DNA of 64,000 nt from Avoscillospira_A sp052117125 (GTDB lineage: Bacteria; Bacillota; Clostridia; Oscillospirales; Oscillospiraceae): contig NZ_JBQKJT010000011.1 in the NCBI RefSeq assembly GCF_052117125.1, positions 65,313 to 129,312 on the forward strand. The letters run 5' to 3'. The notes below the pieces were generated by a model. The model was not told the origin of the DNA and made no database searches. It worked only from the letters and a program-made list of their open reading frames with translations. The translations under genes and the position numbers were made by a program. Below, piece by piece: positions 23,461 to 32,772 of the stretch (positions are counted from its first letter, which is position 1; the number at the start of each line of letters is the position of its first letter).

Positions 23461-24569
23461 TCTATCTTGATAACGCAGCCACGACGCTGCAAAAACCGCC
23501 CCAAGTGCGGGAGGCGGTTGCCTATGCGTTGGAGCACTTGGCGTCGCCGGGTCGGGGCGGCCATCCGGCAGCGATGGAGGCCGCCGAGGTGCTGTACCGG
23601 GCCAGATCGGCGGCAGCGCAGCTGTTCGATGCGGAACCGGAACAGGTGGTGTTTACCATGAATGCCACGCATGGGCTGAATATCGCCATCAAAAGTTTGG
23701 TGCGCCCCGGCGACGTGGTACTATTGTCCGGCTTTGAACACAACGCCGTGCTGCGGCCCTTGTATGCCTTGGGGGCAAAACTGCGGATTTGTGGACGACG
23801 GCTGTTTGATCCGGAGGAGACTGTGGCGGCCTTTGCCGCGTCCTTGACGCCGGAGGTCAAAGCTGTGGTTTGCACCCATGTTTCCAATGTGTTCGGTTAC
23901 CAGCTGCCGGTGGAGCGGATTGCCGCTCTGTGTCGGGAGCAGGGCGTACCGCTGATTGTAGACGCTTCCCAGTCGGCAGGACTGCTGCCGGTCTCCCTCA
24001 AAGAGTGGCAGGCGGCCTATGTGGCAATGCCCGGCCACAAGGGATTGTACGGACCCCAGGGCACCGGCATTCTCCTGTGCGGACAGGTGCCGCAACCGTT
24101 GATGGAGGGCGGAACCGGTGTGCTGTCCCGTCAATGGACCATGCCGGAGGAGCTGCCGGAGCGGGCCGAGGCAGGAACCCACAATATGCCGGGCATCTGC
24201 GGCCTGCTGGCAGGACTGACGTATCTGCGGCAGGAAGATGGCGTGGTGCGCCGGAGCCGGGAGGAGCAGCTGACGCGACAGCTTTGCCTTGGGCTGGAAT
24301 CTTTGGACCACGTGCGGGTGTTCACCGGCAGTCCGCAGACCAATGTGGTCTCGGTCGCGCTGCAAAATCTGGACAGTGAGACAGCGGCCCAGCATCTGGC
24401 CGAGGAGGGCATTGCTGTGCGGGCAGGACTCCACTGCGCGCCTCTGGCCCATGAAAGTGCCGGAACGTTGGAGGGCGGAACGGTCCGGTTCAGCCTGTCG
24501 GCGTTTACCACAGAGACGGAGATCGTCCGGACGCTGGAAGTTGTGGAAAGGCTGAAAAGTTTTGCATAA
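23457..24569 (+). CDS. Class V aminotransferase, cysteine desulfurase/selenocysteine lyase-like
   Basis: A 370-residue PLP enzyme starting at the GTG at 23457 (protein MIYLDNAATTLQKPP). It has the family hallmarks NATHGLNIAI, THVSNVFGYQLP, VDASQSAG and the PLP lysine in MPGHKGLYGPQG, and a GLHCAPLAHE region whose cysteine is a candidate persulfide carrier. It fits the subfamily of stand-alone cysteine desulfurase-like proteins seen in Clostridia. The start overlaps the DUF3343 stop by 4 bases, and GGGAGGT provides the ribosome binding site. It could supply sulfur or release selenium from selenocysteine; the substrate is not proven. Confidence 0.88.
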   Translation: MIYLDNAATTLQKPPQVREAVAYALEHLASPGRGGHPAAMEAAEVLYRARSAAAQLFDAEPEQVVFTMNATHGLNIAIKSLVRPGDVVLLSGFEHNAVLRPLYALGAKLRICGRRLFDPEETVAAFAASLTPEVKAVVCTHVSNVFGYQLPVERIAALCREQGVPLIVDASQSAGLLPVSLKEWQAAYVAMPGHKGLYGPQGTGILLCGQVPQPLMEGGTGVLSRQWTMPEELPERAEAGTHNMPGICGLLAGLTYLRQEDGVVRRSREEQLTRQLCLGLESLDHVRVFTGSPQTNVVSVALQNLDSETAAQHLAEEGIAVRAGLHCAPLAHESAGTLEGGTVRFSLSAFTTETEIVRTLEVVERLKSFA

Positions 24570-24594
24570 CTCCCAAAATCTTGCCGGATTCCAC

Positions 24595-24623
24595 TTGCTA
24601 TTGGCAGCGGTTTACGGTATAAT
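24595..24623 (+). promoter_or_regulatory. cdaA-cdaR promoter
   Basis: TTGCTA (24595-24600) and TATAAT (24618-24623) are 17 bases apart, 46 bases before the cdaA ATG. Confidence 0.8.
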
Positions 24624-24668
24624 TAACAAAATAATGCTTGTATTGCAATTTTGGAAGAAGGGTGTAAT

Positions 24669-25532
24669 ATGCCAAGTGCGCTGTTCAACAGCATTCTGAC
24701 GTCACTCTTTACAATGAAAATAACCGATGTGCTGGATATCCTGGTGGTGGCGTTCCTGTTCTATAAGGGCATCACCATGATCCGTTCCACCCGGGCGTCC
24801 CGGATCGCCAAGAGTATCGTCCTGCTGTTGCTGGTCACTTGGCTTACCAGCCTGTTCCACATGTACGCGCTGTACTTTATTTTGAACCGTATTTTGGAAC
24901 TGGGCTTTATTGCGCTGGTGATCATGTTCCAGCCGGAACTGCGTCTGTTTCTGGAAAAGGTGGGCAGCCGGTCTGTTCGGGAGCTTCTGGGCGGCAAACA
25001 GGAGGCCCGTCCGGCCAGCGCCGCCATTGCCGCGGTGGTTACAGCCTGTGAGAAGATGTCCAAGAGCCGCACCGGCGCGTTGATTGTGTTTGAACGGAAC
25101 ATCCTGCTGGATGAATACTTTAAAACCGGTACCGTACTGGACGCCGCTGTTTCCGACGAACTGCTGCGCAACATCTTTTTCCCCAAGGCGGCCCTCCATG
25201 ACGGCGCGCTGATCATCCGGCAGTCCCGCATTGCGGCTGCCGGCTGTGTGCTGCCGCTGTCGGAGAACACCCATCTCAGCAGTGACCTGGGTACCCGCCA
25301 CCGGGCGGGCATCGGCATGAGCGAAGCGTCGGACGCCGTGGTGGTCATTGTCTCGGAGGAGACCGGTACCATCTCTGTGGCCGTAGGCGGTATGCTCAAA
25401 CGCCATCTGGCCGCCAAGACACTGGAACGCCTGTTGGTCAATGAGCTCGTTACCGTCAAGGAGGAGACCAAGCCCATGCGCTTCTATCAGCGCATCCTGC
25501 GTCAACTGACCCAAAAAGGTGGGAAACTATGA
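24669..25532 (+). CDS. cdaA: Diadenylate cyclase CdaA
   Basis: Makes the second messenger c-di-AMP from two ATP at the membrane. It is 287 residues with three N-terminal transmembrane helices (within about 15-90), a coiled linker and a DAC domain bearing the DGA motif (HDGALIIRQ) and the RHR motif (GTRHRAGIG), the two ATP-binding signatures. The ATG at 24669 follows GAAGAAGG. It is coupled by a 4-base overlap to cdaR, its regulator. The glmM gene that usually completes this operon is not next here. Confidence 0.95.
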   Translation: MPSALFNSILTSLFTMKITDVLDILVVAFLFYKGITMIRSTRASRIAKSIVLLLLVTWLTSLFHMYALYFILNRILELGFIALVIMFQPELRLFLEKVGSRSVRELLGGKQEARPASAAIAAVVTACEKMSKSRTGALIVFERNILLDEYFKTGTVLDAAVSDELLRNIFFPKAALHDGALIIRQSRIAAAGCVLPLSENTHLSSDLGTRHRAGIGMSEASDAVVVIVSEETGTISVAVGGMLKRHLAAKTLERLLVNELVTVKEETKPMRFYQRILRQLTQKGGKL

Positions 25533-26767
25533 AGAGCAAACTGGTATCCATGGCGGTGGCCCTGCTGGCGTCCCTCTGCCTGTGGATCTATGTGGTTACG
25601 GTGGTCAACCAGGAGGTCAGCAATGAGCCCATCAATGATGTGGCCGTCACGTTTTATGGCGCAGACCAAATTCGGGCCGACTCCAATTTGGTTATCACGG
25701 AAGGCGAGGATACCACCGTTAATCTTCGGGTGACCTGCAGCCGGTCTACCCTGCAAAAACTGTCGGCTACCAATATTTCACTGACGGTGGATGTGTCCCG
25801 CATTAAGGAGCCGGGGACGTATACCATGGATTACAGCATATCCTATCCCAGCGGCGTGTCCAACAGCGACGTGAAAACCAATGGCAGCCCATCGTCCATC
25901 ACCTTTACTGTGGAGCGGTTCTCCTCCAAGACCGTTTCGGTGCGGGGCATTCTGGATGGCACCGTTCAGAAGGGCTACTATGCCGCCAGTATGGAATGTA
26001 CACCCAATGAGGTGCTGCTGGAGGGTCCGGAATCTCTGATCAGCCAGGTCAGCTATGCCCAGGTGATTTTGCAGCAGGATAATTTGTCGCAGACGGTGCT
26101 CCAGTCCTGCCCGGTCACATTGATTGACGACAACGGCGAGGCGGTGGACAGTACCAATATTACCATCAGCGCCAACGGCGTGCCGGTCACCGCGATTGAA
26201 GTCCGACAGCCGATCTTGCAGATGAAGGAAATTCCCATTGTGGTGGAATTCCTGGACGGCGGCGGCGTCACGAAAAGTGATATGCTCTATAGCTGCGATC
26301 CTCAGACCATCACCGTAGCTGGAGAACCGGAGATCCTGGAGAAGACCAACCAACTGACCATTACGCAGGTGGATTTGTCACAGCTGATCGATCCCATTGC
26401 CCAGGATATGCCGGTGACGCTGCCCAATGGGTTGGTCAATGTGGCGGAGCTGGAAAGCGTCTTTGTGGATATCAGCGTCAATACGTCACGGATTGCCAGT
26501 AAGACATTACGGGTAACCAATATCATCACTGCCAACGAACCGGAGGGCTATGAGGTCAATGTGATGACCATGCAGCTGACGGTGACTGTGCGCGGGCCCA
26601 TCGACGAGGTCAATCAGCTGAACGAGGACGACGTCTGGGCGGTGATTGACGCAGCCAACCTGCGGGAGGGTACCCAGAGTGTACCGGTGACCATTGAAGT
26701 CAGCGGCGACGGCTCTGTGGCGGCCATTGGCCAGTACAGTGCGGCCGTCTCACTGGTAAAGGAATAA
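25529..26767 (+). CDS. cdaR: CdaR, YbbR-domain regulator of CdaA
   Basis: A membrane-anchored extracytoplasmic protein of 412 residues that modulates diadenylate cyclase. One N-terminal transmembrane helix (KLVSMAVALLASLCLWIYVV) is followed by four YbbR-like beta repeats, recognisable by VTFYGADQIRADSNLVI-type and VSVRGILDGTV-type repeats. The length matches CdaR proteins. It overlaps cdaA by 4 bases. A non-canonical hairpin (26776-26810) follows the gene. Confidence 0.93.
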   Translation: MKSKLVSMAVALLASLCLWIYVVTVVNQEVSNEPINDVAVTFYGADQIRADSNLVITEGEDTTVNLRVTCSRSTLQKLSATNISLTVDVSRIKEPGTYTMDYSISYPSGVSNSDVKTNGSPSSITFTVERFSSKTVSVRGILDGTVQKGYYAASMECTPNEVLLEGPESLISQVSYAQVILQQDNLSQTVLQSCPVTLIDDNGEAVDSTNITISANGVPVTAIEVRQPILQMKEIPIVVEFLDGGGVTKSDMLYSCDPQTITVAGEPEILEKTNQLTITQVDLSQLIDPIAQDMPVTLPNGLVNVAELESVFVDISVNTSRIASKTLRVTNIITANEPEGYEVNVMTMQLTVTVRGPIDEVNQLNEDDVWAVIDAANLREGTQSVPVTIEVSGDGSVAAIGQYSAAVSLVKE

Positions 26768-26775
26768 GAATCATC

Positions 26776-26810
26776 CGATCACCACGGCGGTCCATCCGTC
26801 GTGGTGATCG
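26776..26810 (+). terminator. Hairpin after cdaR
   Basis: A perfect 11-base stem, CGATCACCACG (26776-26786) with CGTGGTGATCG (26800-26810), surrounds a 13-base loop. There is no immediate T tract, so it may be a weak terminator or an mRNA end-stabiliser. Confidence 0.45.
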
Positions 26811-26851
26811 AAACCAGTGGAATTTTAACGAGGACCCAAGGAGGGATCGCG

Positions 26852-27730
26852 TTGATCAAAAGTATGACCGGCTATGGCCGGGCCGTGGAAACCCGGAATG
26901 GCCGGGAGATTTCCGTGGAAATCCGGTCGGTAAACAACCGGTATCTGGATTGTAATATCAAGCTGCCCCGGCTCTATTCCTTTGCTGAGGAGGCGGTAAA
27001 GCAGGCGGTCAAATCGTCTATTACTCGCGGCAAGGTGGATGTGTTTCTTTCCATCGCCAACTGTGGGACAAGCGCTGTGGAAATTTCTCTGAACCGACCG
27101 GTGCTGGAGGGATATCTGGCGGCGATGCGGACCATTGTAACAGACTACGGTGTGACCGATGACATTTCTGTATCGAGCTTGGCCAAATTACCGGATTTAT
27201 TTTTGGTGGAAAAGGCGGACACCGATGAAGAACAGGTAACCGAGGACTTGATTGCTGTGGTCCGTGAAGCCCTGTCGGCCTTTGATGCCATGCGGACCCG
27301 GGAGGGCGCGGCGCTGGAGGCGGATTTGCGCAGCCGTGCTGGTACGATTCTGACCCTGACGGAACGGGTGGAAGCCCGCAGCCCCGTCACCCTGGCCGAA
27401 TATCGGGCCCGGCTGACCGCCAAGATGCAGGAGGTTTTGGACAACCAGAACATCGACGAAAGCCGCATTCTGGCGGAAGCGGCCCTCTACGCCGACAAGA
27501 TTGCTGTAGATGAGGAAACAGTGCGGCTGAGAAGCCACCTGTCCCAGCTGGACAACATGCTTACCGGCGGCGGGGCCATTGGCCGCAAGCTGGACTTCCT
27601 GTTGCAGGAGATGAACCGGGAAGCCAATACCATCGGCTCCAAGGGCAACGATCTGGAGCAGGCCCGTACGGTGGTGGAGATCAAGGCGGAATTGGAAAAG
27701 ATACGGGAACAGACCCAGAATATCGAGTGA
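26852..27730 (+). CDS. yicC: YicC-family endoribonuclease-like protein
   Basis: A 292-residue cytosolic protein of the YicC family, members of which cut RNA and influence small-RNA decay. It has the conserved N-terminus IKSMTGYGRA, SVEIRSVNNRYLD and the C-terminal FLLQEMNREANTIGSKG motif. A TTG at 26852, six bases after AAGGAGGG, gives the family-typical MIKSMTGYG start; the ATG at 26864 is the alternative. It opens the conserved Firmicutes block yicC-remA-gmk-rpoZ-priA. Confidence 0.9.
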   Translation: MIKSMTGYGRAVETRNGREISVEIRSVNNRYLDCNIKLPRLYSFAEEAVKQAVKSSITRGKVDVFLSIANCGTSAVEISLNRPVLEGYLAAMRTIVTDYGVTDDISVSSLAKLPDLFLVEKADTDEEQVTEDLIAVVREALSAFDAMRTREGAALEADLRSRAGTILTLTERVEARSPVTLAEYRARLTAKMQEVLDNQNIDESRILAEAALYADKIAVDEETVRLRSHLSQLDNMLTGGGAIGRKLDFLLQEMNREANTIGSKGNDLEQARTVVEIKAELEKIREQTQNIE

Positions 27731-27742
27731 CGGGAGGAATCC

Positions 27743-28015
27743 ATGAAGCTTATCAACATCGGATTTGGCAATATGATCTCGTCCAGCCGGCTCATTGCCA
27801 TTGTGGCGCCGGATTCCGCGCCCATCAAGCGCATGATCCAGGAGGCCCGGGACCGTGGCATGCTCATTGACGCCACCTACGGCCGCCGGACCCGTGCCGT
27901 TATCATTATGGATACGGACCATGTCATACTCTCGGCCATCCTGCCGGAGACTGTGGCGGGACGCATGAACGACAAGCATACGGAGTTGACAGCGGAGGAG
28001 ATGGAAGAATCATGA
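27743..28015 (+). CDS. remA: RemA/DUF370 DNA-binding regulator
   Basis: A 90-residue protein of the RemA (DUF370) family; in Bacillus it activates biofilm matrix and osmoprotection genes by forming DNA-wrapping ring-shaped oligomers. The conserved core INIGFGNMISSSRLIAIV and ATYGRRTRAVIIMD is intact. The position between yicC and gmk is conserved across Firmicutes. It overlaps gmk by 4 bases. Its targets in this organism are unknown. Confidence 0.93.
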   Translation: MKLINIGFGNMISSSRLIAIVAPDSAPIKRMIQEARDRGMLIDATYGRRTRAVIIMDTDHVILSAILPETVAGRMNDKHTELTAEEMEES

Positions 28016-28611
28016 CAAACGGCAGATTATTTGTACTGTCCGGTCCCTCGGGAGTGGGAAAGAGTACTGTGGTGCAGGAGGTCATGCGGCGTCACCCCAA
28101 CCTGCGGTTTTCCGTGTCGGTGACCACCAGGGAGAAGCGGCCCAACGAGGTGGACGGCGAGAATTACTATTTTGTTACCCGGGAACAGTTCCAGCAGATG
28201 CTGGAACGGGGCGAATTGCTGGAGCACGCAGAATACGTGGGCAATTGCTACGGTACGCCGGAGGGACCCATTCAGCAGCAGTTGGAGCAGGGCTTTGATA
28301 TCCTGCTGGACGTGGAGCCCTGCGGCGCCATGCAGGTCCGCTCCAACCGGGAAGACGCGGTGCTGATCTTTATGGCGGCCCCCAGCTTTGCCGAGATTGA
28401 ACGGCGACTGCGTGGACGTGGCGACACTCCGGATGATAAGATCGCAGGCCGTCTGGAGCGGGCGCGCTGGGAGTATGCCCAGGCGTCCCAATATGATTAC
28501 ATTGTCATCAACGACCATGTACAGCATGCGGCCAATGAGATTCAGGCCATTATGGAAGCAGAAAAGTGCAGAGCCCAGCTGCGGCTGGACTATTTGAAGG
28601 AGGACAATTAA
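28012..28611 (+). CDS. gmk: Guanylate kinase
   Basis: Phosphorylates GMP to GDP. It is 199 residues with the P-loop LSGPSGVGKSTV, the GMP-binding TTREKRPNEVDGENYYF and the lid region. It has normal length. It is coupled to remA upstream and followed one base later by rpoZ, the classic order. Confidence 0.96.
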   Translation: MTNGRLFVLSGPSGVGKSTVVQEVMRRHPNLRFSVSVTTREKRPNEVDGENYYFVTREQFQQMLERGELLEHAEYVGNCYGTPEGPIQQQLEQGFDILLDVEPCGAMQVRSNREDAVLIFMAAPSFAEIERRLRGRGDTPDDKIAGRLERARWEYAQASQYDYIVINDHVQHAANEIQAIMEAEKCRAQLRLDYLKEDN

Positions 28612-28612
28612 C

Positions 28613-28819
28613 ATGCTTTACCCCCCTATGAGCGAAATGCTCAAACACATTGACAGCCGGTACCTGCTGGTCAACGTCGTGGCCCGCCGGGCGCGCCAGA
28701 TTTCCATTGAGGCGGAACTGCACCAGGAAGCCCTGCCGGAAAAACCCGTCACCTTGGCTATCCGAGAGGTTGCCGACGGCAAGCTGACGGCGACGGTCAA
28801 GGAAGAGTATATGAAGTAA
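28613..28819 (+). CDS. rpoZ: RNA polymerase omega subunit
   Basis: A 68-residue omega subunit that assists assembly of RNA polymerase. It begins MLYPPMSEML and carries the core SRYLLVNVVARRARQI, typical of Firmicutes omega. It starts one base after gmk. The coaBC gene found next in Bacillus is absent; priA follows after a 64-base gap with a GC-rich hairpin. Confidence 0.93.
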   Translation: MLYPPMSEMLKHIDSRYLLVNVVARRARQISIEAELHQEALPEKPVTLAIREVADGKLTATVKEEYMK

Positions 28820-28828
28820 GATATCGTC

Positions 28829-28861
28829 AAGGCGCAGGCGCTGACCGCCTACGCCTTGAAC
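28829..28861 (+). other. GC-rich hairpin between rpoZ and priA
   Basis: CAAGGCG and AGGCG pair with CGCCT and CGCCTTG around a small loop, with one unpaired base on each side. No U-tract follows, so it is more likely an RNA processing or attenuation structure than a terminator. Confidence 0.45.
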
Positions 28862-28883
28862 GTGCTTTTAAGGGGGTTCCCGT

Positions 28884-31319
28884 TTGGTAGCAAAAGTGGC
28901 CGTTCAAGCGGCAGTTTACGCCATAGACCGGCTTTATTCCTACCGGATTCCCGAGGACTGTACTGTGGTCCCGGGAATGCGCGTCCAGGTGCCTTTCGGC
29001 AGCGGCAACCGCCGCAGCGAAGGTATGGTGGCAGCACTGGAGGAAGGGGACGGTGCGGAACTCAAGTGGATTGAACGGGTGCTGGATGACGGTCCGGTGC
29101 TGGATGCGGCGGGACTGCGGTTGGCAGCATTTCTTCGGGAACGGTATTTTTGTACCTTTTATGATGCCGTCAAGGCGATACTCCCGGCGGGGCTGTGGTT
29201 CCAGACCGTGGATCGGTTTGCCATCTGTCCGGGCTGTGACTGGCGAACAGCGATTCAGCGGCAGCCCCAGGCCAAGGCGATTATGGAGCAGATAGAAGCG
29301 CTGGGCGGTGAAGCCGATTACCCGTGGCTGCGGCGGCAGTTTCCGGATGAGGAAATGCTGCAAAGTGCGCTGCAATATTTGCTGAAAAAAAAGCTGCTGC
29401 GCAACGATTCGGAGATGCTGCGCCGTACCCGCGACAAGACGGAACGCATGGCGTCTCTGGCCGTTTCTGCCGAGGAGGCTATGGAATACGCCAACCGCCG
29501 GCGTAAGTCCGCGCCGGTCCAGGCGGCGCTGCTGGAACTGTTGTGTACCGTAGGCAGCGGCAGTACCAAGGACCTCTGCTATTTTACCGGCGCTACCACC
29601 GCTACATTGCGGCGCATGGAATCCATGGGCATGATCGCCCTGGAAGAGGTGCCGGTGCTGCGTCGTGTGGATATTCGCCCGGCCCATGTGGAGCCGGTGG
29701 TTCTCAACGAGGAACAGCAGCAAGCCTATGACGGCATCTGTGCCCAGTGGGACCGCCCGGACCCCGGCGTGGCGCTGCTCTACGGCGTCACCGGCAGCGG
29801 TAAGACCTCGGTCTATGTGCAGTTGATTCACCGGTGTCTGGCCCGGGGCAAGACCGCCATGCTGTTGGTGCCGGAAATCGCGCTGACACCCCAGCTGGTC
29901 AGTTTGTTTGCCGGTCACTTCGGCGATCAGGTGGCCATTCTCCACAGCGGCCTGCGGGTGGGGGAGCGGTATGACGAGTGGAAACGCATCCGGGACGGTA
30001 CAGCCAGGGTGGTAGTAGGGACCCGGTCAGCGGTGTTTGCCCCCTTGCAATCACCGGGTTTGCTGATTCTCGATGAAGAGCAGGAACACACCTACAAATC
30101 GGAGAACAGCCCCCGCTATCATGCCCGGGAAGTGGCCGCTTATCGGGGCCACCATACGGGGGCCATGGTCCTGCTGGGCTCGGCTACGCCGTCCATCGAA
30201 ACCATGTATCTGGCGAAAGTCGGGAAAATCGGCTTTTACCGGCTGAAAAATCGATATAACGGGAAGAATTTGCCATCGGTGGAAATCGTCGATTGTAAAG
30301 AAGAACTGCGCCGGGGCAACGGTACCTCCATCAGCTGGCCCTTGGAGGAGCGCATCCATGAGACGTTGCAGCGGGGCGAACAGACCATTTTGTTTCTCAA
30401 CCGAAGGGGTACCAGCCGGTATGTGGCGTGTGTGGAGTGCGGTGAAGCGCCCCAGTGTCCCCGGTGCAGCGTCCATCTGACCTACCACGGGGCCAACGGA
30501 CGGCTCATGTGTCATTACTGCGGTCATTCGGAACCCCTGATGGTCCGGTGTCCCCGGTGCGGAGGCCCCTTGAAGCAGATGGGAACCGGCACGCAGAAAG
30601 TGGAGGAAGAGCTGCGGCAGTTATTGCCGGATTCCGAGATACTCCGCATGGATGCCGATACCGTCAGCGCAGTCCACAGCCATGAGCAGCTGCTGGAACG
30701 GTTCGAGCGGGAGAAAATCCCGGTGATGGTGGGTACCCAGATGGTGGCAAAAGGGCTGAATTTTGAACATGTGACGCTGGTGGGCGTCCTGGACGCGGAT
30801 ATGTCCCTATATGTGGACAATTTCCGGGCCGCAGAGACCACGTTCTCTATGATTACCCAGGTGGTGGGCCGGGCAGGCCGCGGCGCATTGGCCGGTACAG
30901 CGGTGATTCAGACTATGACGCCTCAAAATGCCGTCATTACCCTGGCGGCGGCCCAGGATTATGACCGGTTTTATGAGATGGAGATTGCCATGCGGCATCT
31001 TCGCGGCTGTCCGCCCTTTCGGGATTTGCTGATTCTGACCTTTTCCGGTGTCTTTGCCGATCAGGTGGAGGAGGCGGCACGGCGGTTTCGAGCGCTGCTG
31101 GATCGGGGATTGCAGCAGATGCAGGTGCCGGCGGTGCTGCTGGGACCGGCTCCGGCGTCGGTTGCTAAGGTCAACAACCGCTATCGGTACCGGCTGACCC
31201 TGGGCGTAGAGAACAGTCGCGCCGTCCGTCGGATGGCAGCGGAGTGTATGAAAGCGTTTTCCCGTGACCGGCAGAATCGCGGAGTCACGGTCTTTGCCGA
31301 CGTGAACCCCTACGGCTGA
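28884..31319 (+). CDS. priA: Primosomal protein N' (replication restart helicase)
   Basis: An 811-residue helicase that reloads the replisome at stalled forks. The N-terminal 3' DNA-binding region begins VAKVAVQAAVYAIDRLYSY. The helicase core shows the Walker A LLYGVTGSGKTSVY, the DEAH-like box LDEEQEHTYK and GSATPSIE. The zinc-binding insert has paired cysteines (CVECGEAPQCPRC; CHYCGHSE; RCPRCGG). The start is TTG at 28884, downstream of an AAGGGGGTT site, which gives the natural family N-terminus. Confidence 0.93.
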   Translation: MVAKVAVQAAVYAIDRLYSYRIPEDCTVVPGMRVQVPFGSGNRRSEGMVAALEEGDGAELKWIERVLDDGPVLDAAGLRLAAFLRERYFCTFYDAVKAILPAGLWFQTVDRFAICPGCDWRTAIQRQPQAKAIMEQIEALGGEADYPWLRRQFPDEEMLQSALQYLLKKKLLRNDSEMLRRTRDKTERMASLAVSAEEAMEYANRRRKSAPVQAALLELLCTVGSGSTKDLCYFTGATTATLRRMESMGMIALEEVPVLRRVDIRPAHVEPVVLNEEQQQAYDGICAQWDRPDPGVALLYGVTGSGKTSVYVQLIHRCLARGKTAMLLVPEIALTPQLVSLFAGHFGDQVAILHSGLRVGERYDEWKRIRDGTARVVVGTRSAVFAPLQSPGLLILDEEQEHTYKSENSPRYHAREVAAYRGHHTGAMVLLGSATPSIETMYLAKVGKIGFYRLKNRYNGKNLPSVEIVDCKEELRRGNGTSISWPLEERIHETLQRGEQTILFLNRRGTSRYVACVECGEAPQCPRCSVHLTYHGANGRLMCHYCGHSEPLMVRCPRCGGPLKQMGTGTQKVEEELRQLLPDSEILRMDADTVSAVHSHEQLLERFEREKIPVMVGTQMVAKGLNFEHVTLVGVLDADMSLYVDNFRAAETTFSMITQVVGRAGRGALAGTAVIQTMTPQNAVITLAAAQDYDRFYEMEIAMRHLRGCPPFRDLLILTFSGVFADQVEEAARRFRALLDRGLQQMQVPAVLLGPAPASVAKVNNRYRYRLTLGVENSRAVRRMAAECMKAFSRDRQNRGVTVFADVNPYG

Positions 31320-31354
31320 CCGGAGAGACAGAAGTTTGAATGGGAGGAATTACC

Positions 31355-31849
31355 ATGGCATTGAGAAATATTTTGACGGAAGAGGACCCGACGCTTCGCA
31401 AGGTGTCCCGCCCCGTGACCAAGTTTGACGACCGGCTCCATGAGCTGCTGGACGACATGGCTGAGACACTGGAAGACGCCCGGGGCGTTGGTCTGGCCGC
31501 GCCCCAGGTGGGGATTCTCCGCCGCGTGGTGGTAGTGGATGTGGGGGAAGAGATTCTGGAACTGATCAACCCGGAAATTATCTCCCAGAGCGGGGAACAG
31601 ACGGGCCTGGAGGGCTGCCTCAGCGTCCCCGGCAAGTATGGCATTGTCACGCGTCCCAATGTGGTCAAGGTCCGCGCCCAGGACCGGTTCGGCGCGTGGT
31701 TTGAGGCCGAGGGCGAGGAACTCATTGCCCGGGCGTTTTGTCATGAGTTGGAGCATTTGGACGGCCATCTCTATGTGGATAAAGTGGAGCGGTTCCTGAC
31801 CCAGGAAGAGCTGGAGGAACTGGCCAACGAAGCGGAGGATGAGACATGA
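31355..31849 (+). CDS. def: Peptide deformylase
   Basis: Removes the formyl group from new protein N-termini. It is 164 residues with the three family motifs GVGLAAPQVG, EGCLSVPG and HELEHLDG, which hold the metal through one cysteine and two histidines. The ATG at 31355 follows GGGAGGAA. It overlaps fmt by 4 bases, pairing the deformylation and formylation functions. Confidence 0.95.
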   Translation: MALRNILTEEDPTLRKVSRPVTKFDDRLHELLDDMAETLEDARGVGLAAPQVGILRRVVVVDVGEEILELINPEIISQSGEQTGLEGCLSVPGKYGIVTRPNVVKVRAQDRFGAWFEAEGEELIARAFCHELEHLDGHLYVDKVERFLTQEELEELANEAEDET

Positions 31850-32763
31850 GAATTGTATTTATGGGAACCCCGGCCATTTCGGCCACCTGTCTGCGCCGCA
31901 TCCATGAGGACGGCTGCAATATAGTCGGCGTCTATACCAAGCCGGACACCCCCAAGAATCGGGGCATGAAGATGGCTATGAGCGAGGTCAAGGTCTACGC
32001 CCAGTCTGTGGGTCTGCCGGTGTACCAGCCCACCACTTTTAAGGATGACGCGGTGGTGGAGGAGCTGAAGGCATTGCAGCCGGATTTGATTCTGGTGGTG
32101 GCCTACGGAAAAATCCTGCCCCAACGGGTTTTGGATATCCCGCCCCAGGGCTGCATCAATATCCATGCCAGCGTCCTGCCGGCCCTGCGCGGGTCCGGTC
32201 CCATTCAGTGGGCCATCCTCAACGGCCTGGATGAGACCGGCGTCACGGCCATGTACATGGCGGCGGAAATGGATGCCGGCGATATGATCGAAGTCCGCAA
32301 GACGCCGATTGACCCCATGGAGACCACCGAAGAACTGATGGCCCGGTTGGCCGTCATCGGCGCAGGGCTGCTGTCCGACACCGTCAAGCATGTGGCCGAC
32401 GGCACGGTGACCCGGACGGTCCAGGACCCCAGTCAGGTGACGTTTGCGCCCATGTTGTCCAAGGACATGGCGCCCATCGACTGGAGCCGCACGTCCCGGC
32501 AGATTGTGGACCATGTCCGCGGCCTGATTCCCTGGCCGGTAGCCACCACGGAGCTGGATGGCAAGCGGTTTAAGATCTACCGGGTGGAGTATACCGATAA
32601 AACTACCGACAAAGCCCCCGGCACCCTGCTGGAACTCCATAAAAAGGGCCTGGACGTGGCCTGCGGTGACGGTAAGGTGGTTACCATTACCCAGCTCCAG
32701 GCCGAGGGCGGCAAACGCATGGCGGCTCCCGATTACTTCCGGGGCCATCCCATTCAACTGTAA
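31846..32763 (+). CDS. fmt: Methionyl-tRNA formyltransferase
   Basis: Formylates initiator Met-tRNA using 10-formyl-THF. It is 305 residues, with the N-terminal IVFMGTPAISATCL, catalytic NIHASVLPALRGSGPIQWA and a C-terminal tRNA-binding barrel. It has normal length. It is coupled by overlap to def and followed 9 bases later by rsmB. Confidence 0.95.
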   Translation: MRIVFMGTPAISATCLRRIHEDGCNIVGVYTKPDTPKNRGMKMAMSEVKVYAQSVGLPVYQPTTFKDDAVVEELKALQPDLILVVAYGKILPQRVLDIPPQGCINIHASVLPALRGSGPIQWAILNGLDETGVTAMYMAAEMDAGDMIEVRKTPIDPMETTEELMARLAVIGAGLLSDTVKHVADGTVTRTVQDPSQVTFAPMLSKDMAPIDWSRTSRQIVDHVRGLIPWPVATTELDGKRFKIYRVEYTDKTTDKAPGTLLELHKKGLDVACGDGKVVTITQLQAEGGKRMAAPDYFRGHPIQL

Positions 32764-32772
32764 GGAGGCATT

